From assembly GCA_002292365.1 (NCBI GenBank), contig DBBU01000023.1:64174-128173 (forward strand): DNA of 64,000 nucleotides, read 5' to 3'. This document shows positions 18,429 to 26,187 of this stretch, piece after piece. Under the pieces are notes generated by a model. It searched no databases. It was not told where the DNA came from and saw only the letters and a list, made by a program, of their open reading frames with translations. The first letter of the stretch is position 1. Each line of letters begins with the position of its first letter. The position numbers were made by a program, and so were the translations under genes. The stretch comes from Flammeovirgaceae bacterium UBA976. GTDB lineage: Bacteria; Bacteroidota; Bacteroidia; Cytophagales; Cyclobacteriaceae.

Positions 18429-18890
18429 ATGATTCGTATTTACACAGATGGTGCTGCTAAAGGAAATCCAGGAAATGGGGGTTATGGTGCAATTTTGGAT
18501 TATCAAGGGCAGCGTAAAGAGTTGGCTCAAGGATTTCGTATGACCACTAATAATAGGATGGAACTATTGGCTGTGATCGTAGGACTGGAAGCGATTAAAA
18601 AACCTGGCTGGGAAGTTGAAGTCATCTCTGATTCAAAATATGTGGTAGATACGGTTGAAAAAGGCTGGCTGAAAAACTGGGTAAAAAAGGCGTTTAAGGG
18701 CAAAAAGAATATTGATTTATGGAAACGCTATCTAGATGCGGCTAAAACGCATAAGGTTAGATTTAAATGGATCAAAGGTCATGCTGGACATCTTGAAAAT
18801 GAGCGTTGTGATTACCTAGCGGTAAGTGCAGCAGAAGGCGATCATTTGTTAATTGACCACGCATTTGAAGAAACAAGAAATGCCCAATGA
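18429..18890 (+). CDS. rnhA: Ribonuclease HI
   Basis: Degrades RNA in RNA:DNA hybrids. The four acidic metal ligands are present in the motifs IYTDGAAKGNPGNGGYG, NRMELLAVIVGLEA, VISDSKYVVD and NERCDYLAV, and the basic handle region (GWLKNWVKKAFKGKKN) is intact. I choose the ATG at 18429 (MIRIYTDG, 153 residues) because it matches the family start; an in-frame ATG at 18414 would add MSVLI. The 3' end overlaps the start of the tRNA methyltransferase by 11 bases. Confidence 0.95.
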   Translation: MIRIYTDGAAKGNPGNGGYGAILDYQGQRKELAQGFRMTTNNRMELLAVIVGLEAIKKPGWEVEVISDSKYVVDTVEKGWLKNWVKKAFKGKKNIDLWKRYLDAAKTHKVRFKWIKGHAGHLENERCDYLAVSAAEGDHLLIDHAFEETRNAQ

Positions 18891-19593
18891 TTATTTTCAA
18901 TTTAAACAATTCAAGATAAATCAAGCCAGAAGCGGCATGAAGGTGACGACCGAAGCATGTCTATTTGGAGCTCTGATTGAAGGGTCTAAAAGTCAAAGCA
19001 TATTGGATATTGGGTCGGGCACAGGTCTTTTAGGGCTGATGCTTGCTCAAAGATCGACTGCGAAGGTTAGCTGTGTTGAAATTGAGCGATCTGCTTCGCT
19101 AGATATGGAGCAAAACATCAAGCAAAGTCCCTGGTCCAACAGAATTAAAGGATATCATGAAGACATTCAAGATTTTTTAGTTCGAAGGTCAGGGATATAC
19201 GATACCATTGTTTCCAACCCACCTTTTTATCAAGGTCATCTTCCGGCGGAGCATCCCCAACGCCGACAAGCCCTTCATCAGTCTTCTTTGACCTATAAAA
19301 TATTGGTCAACGCAGTAAAAGCAGCCTTGTCTCCATCCGGTATGTTTTGGGTGATATATCCCTTCTATGAAAGCCGAGTCTTTCATTCGTATGCAAAAGA
19401 GTTGGGCGTATATCGGAGAAGTTATATTAACATATATAAAAAGGACGGACAGAAGAATATATTCAGGCAGATTTCTTGTTTCGATAAAAAATCAGAAAAG
19501 TGTTCAGTCAAGGAAATAAGTATAAGAAATAATAAAGGAGATTATAGTCAGGATTTCATCAAACTAGTAAAGCCTTATTATTTCAATTTATAA
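18880..19593 (+). CDS. trmN6: tRNA1(Val) (adenine(37)-N6)-methyltransferase
   Basis: Methylates N6 of A37 in tRNA1-Val using SAM. Motif I reads ILDIGSGTGLLGLMLA, and the N6-adenine methylase signature NPPF appears in VSNPPFYQGHL. The opening QFKQFKINQARSGMKVTTEACLFGA is typical of YfiC/TrmN6. The start at ATG 18880 is chosen over an upstream TTG at 18853, giving 237 residues. It overlaps the end of rnhA by 11 bases, so the two are probably co-transcribed. Ends 33 bases before the convergent saccharopine dehydrogenase gene. Confidence 0.88.
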   Translation: MPNDYFQFKQFKINQARSGMKVTTEACLFGALIEGSKSQSILDIGSGTGLLGLMLAQRSTAKVSCVEIERSASLDMEQNIKQSPWSNRIKGYHEDIQDFLVRRSGIYDTIVSNPPFYQGHLPAEHPQRRQALHQSSLTYKILVNAVKAALSPSGMFWVIYPFYESRVFHSYAKELGVYRRSYINIYKKDGQKNIFRQISCFDKKSEKCSVKEISIRNNKGDYSQDFIKLVKPYYFNL

Positions 19594-19626
19594 TGACAAC
19601 AATTTTTTTTAAAAGGTTCACGCGGA

Positions 19627-20952
19627 TCATCTCGCAGAGGTATCTCTTTCAAAAAACTTTAAACCGTGACGAGACAATTCATCAAGGACGGGCTCATATA
19701 TTTTTTTGATGGTGGGAACTTGCACACCTGTGACTTTGATTTTATCTTCCATCAATAATTTTGCCGTGACCCCCAAGGGTAAACCTACTGTTTTGCTCAT
19801 AGCTGTATGTACTTGATCTTTACCTTCGACGACTAAATGGGTTTGAATTTGCTTGATTTTATTGTTTTCGATGTAATCAAACTTATGCCACATGACAATC
19901 AGATCTCTTTCGGAATCATCTAAGGTCCATTTCTTTTTCAAAATATGCTCGAGTACCTGTGCAGGAGTTCCTTCTTGAAGTCCAATGAGTTGATCATCAA
20001 ATATTCCAATCCACTTGAGCTTATACATTTCTTCAGATTCCATACCAATATTGAGGTAGTGAGCTAATTTTAGTTCTATGGAATCATTGGGATTATATTG
20101 CAAAAAAGTATTTATGAACTGTCTGTGGGTCATATCTTCCAATCCAAATAAGGTATAACTGTCGTCAGTAGCTCCTATTTGTACAAAAGCATCCCATGCT
20201 TTGCAAAATCCGGGACGCCTAAGGGTTCCTCTATAAAGGGTGTTGATACCTTTTAATTTATATACATCTAGATATTTCAGTGAGTCGCGATTAGCATACC
20301 CTTCAAAATAACCATACTCAGGAATATGAATAACCTCTGTTCTTTGAAATAATTTTTGATAAGGAATATATTTCAATCTGCCTTCTTGAATAAATTTAAC
20401 AATCCCAATTCCGGCAAGAACCACATTACGAGGATTCCAAGTAAATTTGTATTGCCAAGGATTATCAACTTTTTGATCATCAGCTAAGAGCCCCCCTGTA
20501 AAAGTTTCAAAAGCGGTTAATTTATGACCTGCTGATTTTATTTTATCCAAAATGCGCATTGCCGACATGTGGTCAATACCTGGGTCGAGTCCCATTTCCA
20601 TAATGCAGCAAATTCCTTTGGATTCAAATGATGAAGAAAGTTTTTGAATTTCATCTGAAACATAGGAAGCCGTGAGCATGGATATGCCTAAATCAGCACA
20701 AATCACTGCAACGGGCAAATGCAAGGTTGGGGGAAGCATACTGATGACCAAATCGGAAGTTTTTAATTGCGCTCGAGCAGTTTCAGTATCTAGGATATCG
20801 AAAGGAATGATTTTTGAACCAGGGAATTTTTTTTCTGCAATCTCAGGTATTTTTTCTCCAATAATGACGTTAAAAGATGTTTTTTCCATCATTAGATACT
20901 CAATCAATACGGTTGAGGATCGTCCGGCGCCTAACACGAAAATATTTTTCAT
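19627..20952 (-). CDS. Saccharopine dehydrogenase family protein (LYS9-like)
   Basis: The N-terminus NIFVLGAGRSSTVLIEYL is an NAD(P)-binding Rossmann fold, and the following ISMLPPTLHLPVAVICADLG and MEMGLDPGIDHMSAM motifs are characteristic of saccharopine reductase/dehydrogenase. The C-terminal domain contains GYANRDSLKYLDVYKL and TLRRPGFCKAWDAFVQIG. It would interconvert saccharopine with glutamate and aminoadipate semialdehyde in lysine metabolism. No lysine-ketoglutarate reductase or semialdehyde dehydrogenase is nearby, so direction and pathway are inferred only from family. Length 441. Confidence 0.85.
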   Translation of the reverse strand: MKNIFVLGAGRSSTVLIEYLMMEKTSFNVIIGEKIPEIAEKKFPGSKIIPFDILDTETARAQLKTSDLVISMLPPTLHLPVAVICADLGISMLTASYVSDEIQKLSSSFESKGICCIMEMGLDPGIDHMSAMRILDKIKSAGHKLTAFETFTGGLLADDQKVDNPWQYKFTWNPRNVVLAGIGIVKFIQEGRLKYIPYQKLFQRTEVIHIPEYGYFEGYANRDSLKYLDVYKLKGINTLYRGTLRRPGFCKAWDAFVQIGATDDSYTLFGLEDMTHRQFINTFLQYNPNDSIELKLAHYLNIGMESEEMYKLKWIGIFDDQLIGLQEGTPAQVLEHILKKKWTLDDSERDLIVMWHKFDYIENNKIKQIQTHLVVEGKDQVHTAMSKTVGLPLGVTAKLLMEDKIKVTGVQVPTIKKIYEPVLDELSRHGLKFFERDTSAR

Positions 20953-20972
20953 TTAATGAAGAATTTTGGAGT

Positions 20973-21728
20973 TTATTTTTGTTGTTTATTTAAAATATTT
21001 GAAGAGGCTTGCGCTAAAGGTAGAACGACCATATCTCCTATATTCACATGTTTGGGTCGGCTGAGCATGAAAGAGATACACTCGGCGATGTCCTTTGCTT
21101 GAAGGGGATCATAGCCCTTATAGATTTCTTTGGCTTTTTCAAGATCTCCTTTAAACCGAACCTGTGAAAATTCCGTTTCAACCAAGCCAGGTTTGATTTC
21201 GGAGACTTTGATACCGTATGCATTTAAATCCATTCGCATCCCTTTAGTTAAAGCATCTACGGCAAATTTTGAAGCATTATATACATTTCCACGCGGATAT
21301 ACGTCGGTGCCGGCGATAGAGCCTAAGTTAATAATATGTCCTGCTTGTGCTTTGATCATTTTGGGGATAACGGCGCGCGAAACATACAGCAGGCCTTTGA
21401 CATTGATGTCAATCATTGCGTCCCAATCTTGGGTATCGCCTTCATGGATAAAACTCAAGCCATGTGCATTACCTGCATTGTTGATTAATACGGAAATCTT
21501 TTGCCATTTAGTAGGTAGCGAATCAATGAAATGGGATACCGCTAACTGGTCCCGTACATCGAAAGAACCGATTAATATTTCGGTCCTATTATTCAATCCT
21601 TTGGATAGTGCTTCTAAGCGCGAAATACGGCGGCCACAAATTATGAGTCGGTATTGGTCTGCGACTTGTTGGGCTATCGCTTTCCCAATCCCACTCGAGG
21701 CTCCCGTAATGAGGGCGATCGGTTTCAT
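20973..21728 (-). CDS. SDR family NAD(P)-dependent oxidoreductase (YdfG-like)
   Basis: A classical short-chain dehydrogenase with cofactor motif TGASSGIGKAIA, NNAGNAHG, the catalytic serine in INLGSIAGTD and the YNASKF catalytic Tyr/Lys pair. The segment RGNVYNASKFAVDALTKGMRMDLNAYGIKVSEIKPGLVETEFSQVRF is close to the YdfG subgroup, which oxidises L-allo-threonine, serine or 3-hydroxypropionate-type compounds, but substrate is not determined. Length 251 is standard. It precedes the saccharopine dehydrogenase gene by 20 bases in the same direction, so they may be co-transcribed. Confidence 0.9.
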   Translation of the reverse strand: MKPIALITGASSGIGKAIAQQVADQYRLIICGRRISRLEALSKGLNNRTEILIGSFDVRDQLAVSHFIDSLPTKWQKISVLINNAGNAHGLSFIHEGDTQDWDAMIDINVKGLLYVSRAVIPKMIKAQAGHIINLGSIAGTDVYPRGNVYNASKFAVDALTKGMRMDLNAYGIKVSEIKPGLVETEFSQVRFKGDLEKAKEIYKGYDPLQAKDIAECISFMLSRPKHVNIGDMVVLPLAQASSNILNKQQK

Positions 21729-21780
21729 GTTTTTTGTATCATCGTTATGATAGGCAAATTACCAAATTTACCCGTGATAA

Positions 21781-22551
21781 CTAATATTTACCTTTTCTTC
21801 TTTTAAGATAAGTTGGCCCACCTTCAAAAGTGATGAAGGCGGTAACGTTGTGAGTAGTCAATTTACTTAAGGCAGCATCAAAATCATTGGATGTATTGGA
21901 TAATAAATTGCGAAAGCCAAAAGAATAGCGAATTTCAGGAGTGAATTTGAAGAGTTCATAAAAAATATCAAAACCCATACCTATATCGAATGTAGTGTTA
22001 AAGTTTTTAAGCTCTAATTTCTGCCTTGTTCTCACTCCATCTCCTCTGCCTGCGGCTTCAAATTGAAAATTGGGCCCTGCAATCAAATACATATTTGAAT
22101 TACCCCGCCTTGCCGATTTATATTTGAAAAGGAGGGGTATTTCGAGCATCGTAGCGTCTTTAAATTCGAGGAGGTCATCTTGGCCATCAACATATCTGTA
22201 GGTAAGGTCGTATTCATAAAACGCAACGGTAGGAGTAATTCTAAAATTCAGATATTGAAAAACATAAAAATCAACTACAAAGCCTAATTTGAAACCAAAA
22301 TGCTTTCCCGGAGCTATAGAGTGCAAGCTATCCATACGCGGACTAACAAAATCATCATTGTATTTGATTCGATAATCCGAACTATGAATACCTATTAAAA
22401 AACCATAATGAACATATTGCTCATCATAATCCCAAAGGTTGTCATAATTTAAATTTTGTCCTTGAAGTCCAATGAAATTGCAAAGGCTTAAAATTATTAT
22501 TATTTGGAGCCGGAGTAAATAGAACTTATCCCTAGTGTGAGTGGCGTACAT
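21781..22551 (-). CDS. porT: Type IX secretion system protein PorT-like
   Basis: An outer-membrane beta-barrel subunit needed for T9SS secretion. A signal sequence covers residues ~10-32 ([21 protein letters not shown] region), and the mature part shows the PorT pattern: [75 protein letters not shown]. Length 256 is close to the family. The gene sits directly downstream of ubiE, a neighbourhood I recall from Bacteroidota. The only ATG lies inside ubiE, giving a 52-base overlap. It agrees with the T9SS cargo protein at 53281. Confidence 0.85.
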   Translation of the reverse strand: MYATHTRDKFYLLRLQIIIILSLCNFIGLQGQNLNYDNLWDYDEQYVHYGFLIGIHSSDYRIKYNDDFVSPRMDSLHSIAPGKHFGFKLGFVVDFYVFQYLNFRITPTVAFYEYDLTYRYVDGQDDLLEFKDATMLEIPLLFKYKSARRGNSNMYLIAGPNFQFEAAGRGDGVRTRQKLELKNFNTTFDIGMGFDIFYELFKFTPEIRYSFGFRNLLSNTSNDFDAALSKLTTHNVTAFITFEGGPTYLKRRKGKY

Positions 22552-23222
22552 TGGTTTTTCTGAAATCCTATTTTATTTAATATGTTTAAAAAATCATCAC
22601 CATCAGGAAAAGCTTTTACAGAATCGGGCAGGTAAGTATAGGCTGCGTGATTCTTTGAAATCAATTTTCCTATTTTGGGTAAAATCCATTGAAAATAAAA
22701 CTGATAAATTTGTTTAAATGGGAATGATTTAGGCTTAGAGAATTCCAAGATGACCACCTTTCCACCAGGTTTGAGTACCCGAAGCATATCTGACAATCCC
22801 TTTTCTAGGTTTTCAAAGTTTCTTACACCAAAAGAAACGATGACGGCGTCAAAAAAATTGTCTTCAAAAGGTAAAATTTCAGAATCTCCACTTAAAAGTT
22901 CGATTTTATTTGTTAGATTTTTTTTTGTGAGTTTTTCTCTACCTACAGAAAGCATACCCTCGCTTATATCTACACCTATGATTTTTTCAGGATGAAGAGA
23001 AAGCGCTTCGATGGCGAAGTCACCTGTCCCTGTAGCAATATCTAAAATTAATTTAGGTTGATGCTTTTTAAGCAATCGCACGGCCTGTTTTCTCCAAAGT
23101 ATGTCAATACCAAGGCTGAGAAAATGGTTTAAAAAATCATATTTGCCACTTATACTGTTAAACATGGCCGCAATCTGTTCTTTCTTACTTGTGTCCTTAT
23201 CTTTGTATGGAAGTACGTTCAT
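22500..23222 (-). CDS. ubiE: Demethylmenaquinone methyltransferase
   Basis: SAM-dependent C-methylation of demethylmenaquinone (menaquinone synthesis, MenG/UbiE). Key motifs are the [24 protein letters not shown] opening, the SAM site [40 protein letters not shown] and the [16 protein letters not shown] strand with the catalytic-site FSKP. Length 240 is typical. The menaquinone product would serve NQR, SDH and PyrD in this window. Divergent from engB by 56 bases; its 3' end overlaps porT by 52 bases. Confidence 0.95.
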   Translation of the reverse strand: MNVLPYKDKDTSKKEQIAAMFNSISGKYDFLNHFLSLGIDILWRKQAVRLLKKHQPKLILDIATGTGDFAIEALSLHPEKIIGVDISEGMLSVGREKLTKKNLTNKIELLSGDSEILPFEDNFFDAVIVSFGVRNFENLEKGLSDMLRVLKPGGKVVILEFSKPKSFPFKQIYQFYFQWILPKIGKLISKNHAAYTYLPDSVKAFPDGDDFLNILNKIGFQKNQCTPLTLGISSIYSGSK

Positions 23223-23278
23223 TTATTGCAATATTAACTGATGCCCAACTTGTTTTTATATTTCAAACTTTTTTTTTA

Positions 23279-23875
23279 ATGAATTCTATCAAATCTGCTT
23301 ATTTTGTCAAGAGTAGCCCAGCACTTTCTGAATGTCCGGAATCGAAATTACCTGAATATGCATTTGTCGGCCGCTCTAACGTCGGAAAGTCATCTTTATT
23401 AAACTGTATAACTAACAGGAAAAAACTGGCTAAAGTTTCCGTTAAGCCGGGGAAAACTCAACTGATTAATCATTTTTTGATAGATAATAGTTGGTATTTG
23501 GTTGATCTTCCAGGTTATGGTTGGGCTAAAGTAGCCAAAACTGAAAAAGCCAAATGGAAATTGATGATCAATGAATATTTACAGCTGCGTGAAAATTTGC
23601 ATTGTGTTTTTCTACTTATAGACTCTAGGCATGAGCCTCAGGCGATTGATCTCGAATTTATGAGGTGGCTTGGCTTAAATGAAATTCCTTTTGTGATTGT
23701 TTTTACAAAGACCGATAAATTGGGTAAGGTCAACTTGCAAAAAAGCTTAGATCATTATCGGGAAGTTTTAAGACTAGAATGGGACGAGCTACCGGTTCAG
23801 TTCCAAACTTCATCTATTTCCGGAGAAGGGAAAGATGAAATACTTGAATATGTCAGACAAATTAATGGTGAGTAA
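23279..23875 (+). CDS. engB: Ribosome biogenesis GTPase YsxC/EngB
   Basis: A small GTPase for late 50S subunit assembly. G1 is GRSNVGKSS, G3 is DLPGYGWAK, G4 is TKTDK and G5 is SSISGEG; the switch region follows VSVKPGKTQLINHF. The start at ATG 23279 gives 198 residues, the usual length; the upstream codons of the open frame overlap ubiE's 5' end and are not protein-like. Standalone cytoplasmic protein, divergent from ubiE. Confidence 0.95.
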   Translation: MNSIKSAYFVKSSPALSECPESKLPEYAFVGRSNVGKSSLLNCITNRKKLAKVSVKPGKTQLINHFLIDNSWYLVDLPGYGWAKVAKTEKAKWKLMINEYLQLRENLHCVFLLIDSRHEPQAIDLEFMRWLGLNEIPFVIVFTKTDKLGKVNLQKSLDHYREVLRLEWDELPVQFQTSSISGEGKDEILEYVRQINGE

Positions 23876-23881
23876 TTTTAA

Positions 23882-23912
23882 TTGGGTGAGCCGATTTCTT
23901 TCTTTACTTTTG
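23882..23912 (+). promoter_or_regulatory. Bacteroidota promoter (TTG-N20-TACTTTTG) for the DUF5606 gene
   Basis: A TTG at 23882-23884 is separated by 20 bases from TACTTTTG at 23905-23912, matching the Bacteroidota sigma consensus TTG-N19-21-TAnnTTTG exactly. Transcription should begin around 23918, which places the TTG at 23923 almost at the transcript end and supports the ATG at 23932 as the true start, with GGAG just before it. Confidence 0.7.
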
Positions 23913-23931
23913 CATAAAAAAATTGGAGAAT

Positions 23932-24471
23932 ATGAAGTTTACTGAAATTGCAGCTCTATCAGGTAAAGGAGGTTTATTTAAGGTAATCAATCCAACTCGG
24001 ACAGGTGTCATTTTAGAATCAATTGACGGATCCAAAAAACGAATGATTGCTGGGACAAGTGCCAAGGTATCTGTGCTTTCAGAAATCTCAATTTATATTT
24101 TGGATGGAGCAGAATCCATTGCTTTGTTAGAGGTTTTTAGGGTCATCCACAAAACTTACGCTGGAGAAATAGGATTGGATAAAAAATCTGACCCTGAAGA
24201 ACTTAAATCTTTTTTCAAAAGTATTTTACCTAATTACGATGTAGATAGAGTCTATTTATCGGATATCAAAAAAGTGATTACCTGGTACCAAAGTCTGTTA
24301 AGTTTAGATCTTGGTCACCTTATGGAAGAGGACGCTCTTGAGGCGAACACTAAAGAAGAAGCTAAACCCCAAGGCTCAGGTGTTCTTGAAAAAGACAAAG
24401 TCAAGAAAAATAATAAAAATAGCAATAAATCAACGAAAAAAGTCAAGAAAGGTCAAGAATCAGCTTCCTAA
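23932..24471 (+). CDS. DUF5606 domain protein
   Basis: A 179-residue cytoplasmic protein. The N-terminal ~145 residues (MKFTEIAALSGKGGLFKVI, then TRTGVILESIDGSKKRM) match the DUF5606 family, known to me from Bacteroidota and without assigned function. The C-terminal ~40 residues are low-complexity and very rich in Lys, Asn and Ser, probably disordered. The start at ATG 23932 (not TTG 23923) is favoured by the promoter position and a GGAG ribosome-binding-like sequence. The stop overlaps the convergent orphan gene by 12 bases. Confidence 0.82.
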   Translation: MKFTEIAALSGKGGLFKVINPTRTGVILESIDGSKKRMIAGTSAKVSVLSEISIYILDGAESIALLEVFRVIHKTYAGEIGLDKKSDPEELKSFFKSILPNYDVDRVYLSDIKKVITWYQSLLSLDLGHLMEEDALEANTKEEAKPQGSGVLEKDKVKKNNKNSNKSTKKVKKGQESAS

Positions 24472-24864
24472 ATGCGCTAATTTTTTCATAAATTTTAGAT
24501 TGATACTATTGTGGTGAGAAGCTTTAACATTCATGAAATAGCCAGTGATTTGATCTAGAATTTTTAAATTAAAGTCATCGTGGTGATAAGAAAGAGCTGA
24601 ATAAGGGATAAACCATCCAATGGCTTCTAGTTTATACCTAAACCTAAGTCCAATTCCCTTAGGGCGTAATTCAATATTACAATATTTGGTGCTGTGCCGT
24701 TGTTTGAGGTATGGCTCAAAGATTTGGTGACAGTCATTGATAATCAACTTTTGAGAACCTGATCCCCCCATTTTCAAGCTTTCCCAGAATGTGTAAGAGA
24801 GACCAACGAAATCATTGATATCTCGTTCTTGACTTTTACTTTGATAAGATATATTCAAAATCAT
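24460..24864 (-). CDS. Conserved-looking Bacteroidota orphan, unknown function
   Basis: A 134-residue soluble protein with no signal peptide or membrane span. The centre (IELRPKGIGLRFRYKLEAIGWFIPYSALSYH) is rich in aromatic and basic residues and looks like a compact beta-rich domain; I associate similar sequences with short uncharacterised Bacteroidota proteins but cannot name a family. It is convergent with DUF5606, with a 12-base overlap of the 3' ends. ATG 24864 is used; a TTG one codon earlier is less likely. The overlap and normal codon texture support a real gene. Confidence 0.6.
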   Translation of the reverse strand: MILNISYQSKSQERDINDFVGLSYTFWESLKMGGSGSQKLIINDCHQIFEPYLKQRHSTKYCNIELRPKGIGLRFRYKLEAIGWFIPYSALSYHHDDFNLKILDQITGYFMNVKASHHNSINLKFMKKLAHLGS

Positions 24865-24992
24865 CAAACAAATTTAGGTAGTCTTTGTGTATCAAAATTA
24901 GAAAATCCTTACTTTTTCTCGCGGTTCTCATCATCGTATTTTTGGTAGTATGAATTTTTTCGAAAACTCAAATTTATTTCCTAACTTAAACC

Positions 24993-26030
24993 ATGGATAA
25001 TAGGAAATTAAAAGGGATTGAACCAAATGATAATTGGGTTAAAATAAAGACGATTGATATGCATACGGGAGGAGAGCCTTTACGTGTGATATTAGAGGGA
25101 TATCCGTTATTGAAGGAAGCGACTGTGCTTGATCATAGAAATTATTTCAAAAAAAACCTAGACCATCTCCGCCAATCATTAATGCTTGAGCCCAGGGGAC
25201 ATGCGGATATGTATGGAGTTGTAGTGGTTCCCAGTAAAAGGGCAGATTTTGGAGTTGTATTTATGCATAATGAAGGCTATAGCACCATGTGTGGTCATGC
25301 GACGATTGCCATTGCCAAGCTGGCTATAGATTCAGGCTGGATTGTAAAGGTTGAGCCTCAAACAAAGGTATTAATAGAAGCACCTTGCGGTATATTGACT
25401 GCTTATGCAGAGGTTGTAGATCAGCAAGTCGTTTCGGTACAATTTGAGAATGTACCCTCCTTCGTGGTTGCCTTAGATCAAGTCTTGGAGATCCCAGGTT
25501 TGGGATCGGTACGGTATGATCTGGCCTATGGGGGTGCTTTCTATGCCTTTGTCAATGCCATAGACTTAGGTTTAAAATGTGACTCGTCTCACTATCAAAA
25601 ATTAATTGAGGCAGGTGTGGCGATTAAGCAAGGTATTATAACCAGTGGTGTGGCTTTGACTCATCCTTATGAAGATGATTTAAGTTTTCTTTATGGGACA
25701 ATTTTTATTGCGTCTTCTGAGCACGCTCAAGTGGATAGTTGCAATGTTTGTGTTTTTGCAAATGGGCAATTGGATCGCAGTCCCACTGGTTCAGGCGTTT
25801 CGGCAAGGCTGGCCCTTCATCACGCGCGCAAAGAATGGGGCGAGAACCATTGGATGACCATTGAAAGTATCATAGGCACGCAATTCAAATGTCAAATTAA
25901 GGAATCGGTAAAGTTCTCAAAATATGAAGCGGTCATTCCCATCGTACAAGGACAGGCCTTTTATACTGGAAGACATGAGTTCTGGTTGGATCCCAAGGAT
26001 CCTCTGGTTGCTGGTTTTGAGTTGAGGTAA
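24993..26030 (+). CDS. Trans-3-hydroxy-L-proline dehydratase (proline racemase family)
   Basis: Proline racemase fold, 345 residues, cytoplasmic. The first catalytic position is C100 in STMCGHATIA. The second, cysteine in racemases and epimerases (DRSPCGTG), is threonine here: T265 in DRSPTGSG. This Cys/Thr pair is the hallmark of trans-3-hydroxy-L-proline dehydratases (human L3HYPDH type), which dehydrate the substrate to pyrroline-2-carboxylate. MHTGGEPLRV is the other family signature. A sodium:solute symporter gene follows, and substrate import by that protein is an inference. No pyrroline-2-carboxylate reductase is seen nearby. Confidence 0.85.
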   Translation: MDNRKLKGIEPNDNWVKIKTIDMHTGGEPLRVILEGYPLLKEATVLDHRNYFKKNLDHLRQSLMLEPRGHADMYGVVVVPSKRADFGVVFMHNEGYSTMCGHATIAIAKLAIDSGWIVKVEPQTKVLIEAPCGILTAYAEVVDQQVVSVQFENVPSFVVALDQVLEIPGLGSVRYDLAYGGAFYAFVNAIDLGLKCDSSHYQKLIEAGVAIKQGIITSGVALTHPYEDDLSFLYGTIFIASSEHAQVDSCNVCVFANGQLDRSPTGSGVSARLALHHARKEWGENHWMTIESIIGTQFKCQIKESVKFSKYEAVIPIVQGQAFYTGRHEFWLDPKDPLVAGFELR

Positions 26031-26187
26031 CCCCGTAAAGCAAGTATGATGTGCCTTCACAGCTTTTGAAATTCATGAACTAGATAAAATGCATCTTATT
26101 TCTAAAGATGCACTTAGAAATGCTCCTTTTCAAGAGAATAATAATGGAATTTTTTCCTATATTGTGTTTCATTTAATTTCTTTTTTT

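Noticed and set aside
26089..26187. Earlier ATG for the SSS symporter, adding 33 residues
   Set aside because: It would put an additional hydrophobic segment directly against the first helix; the family normally starts near MILATVDW.
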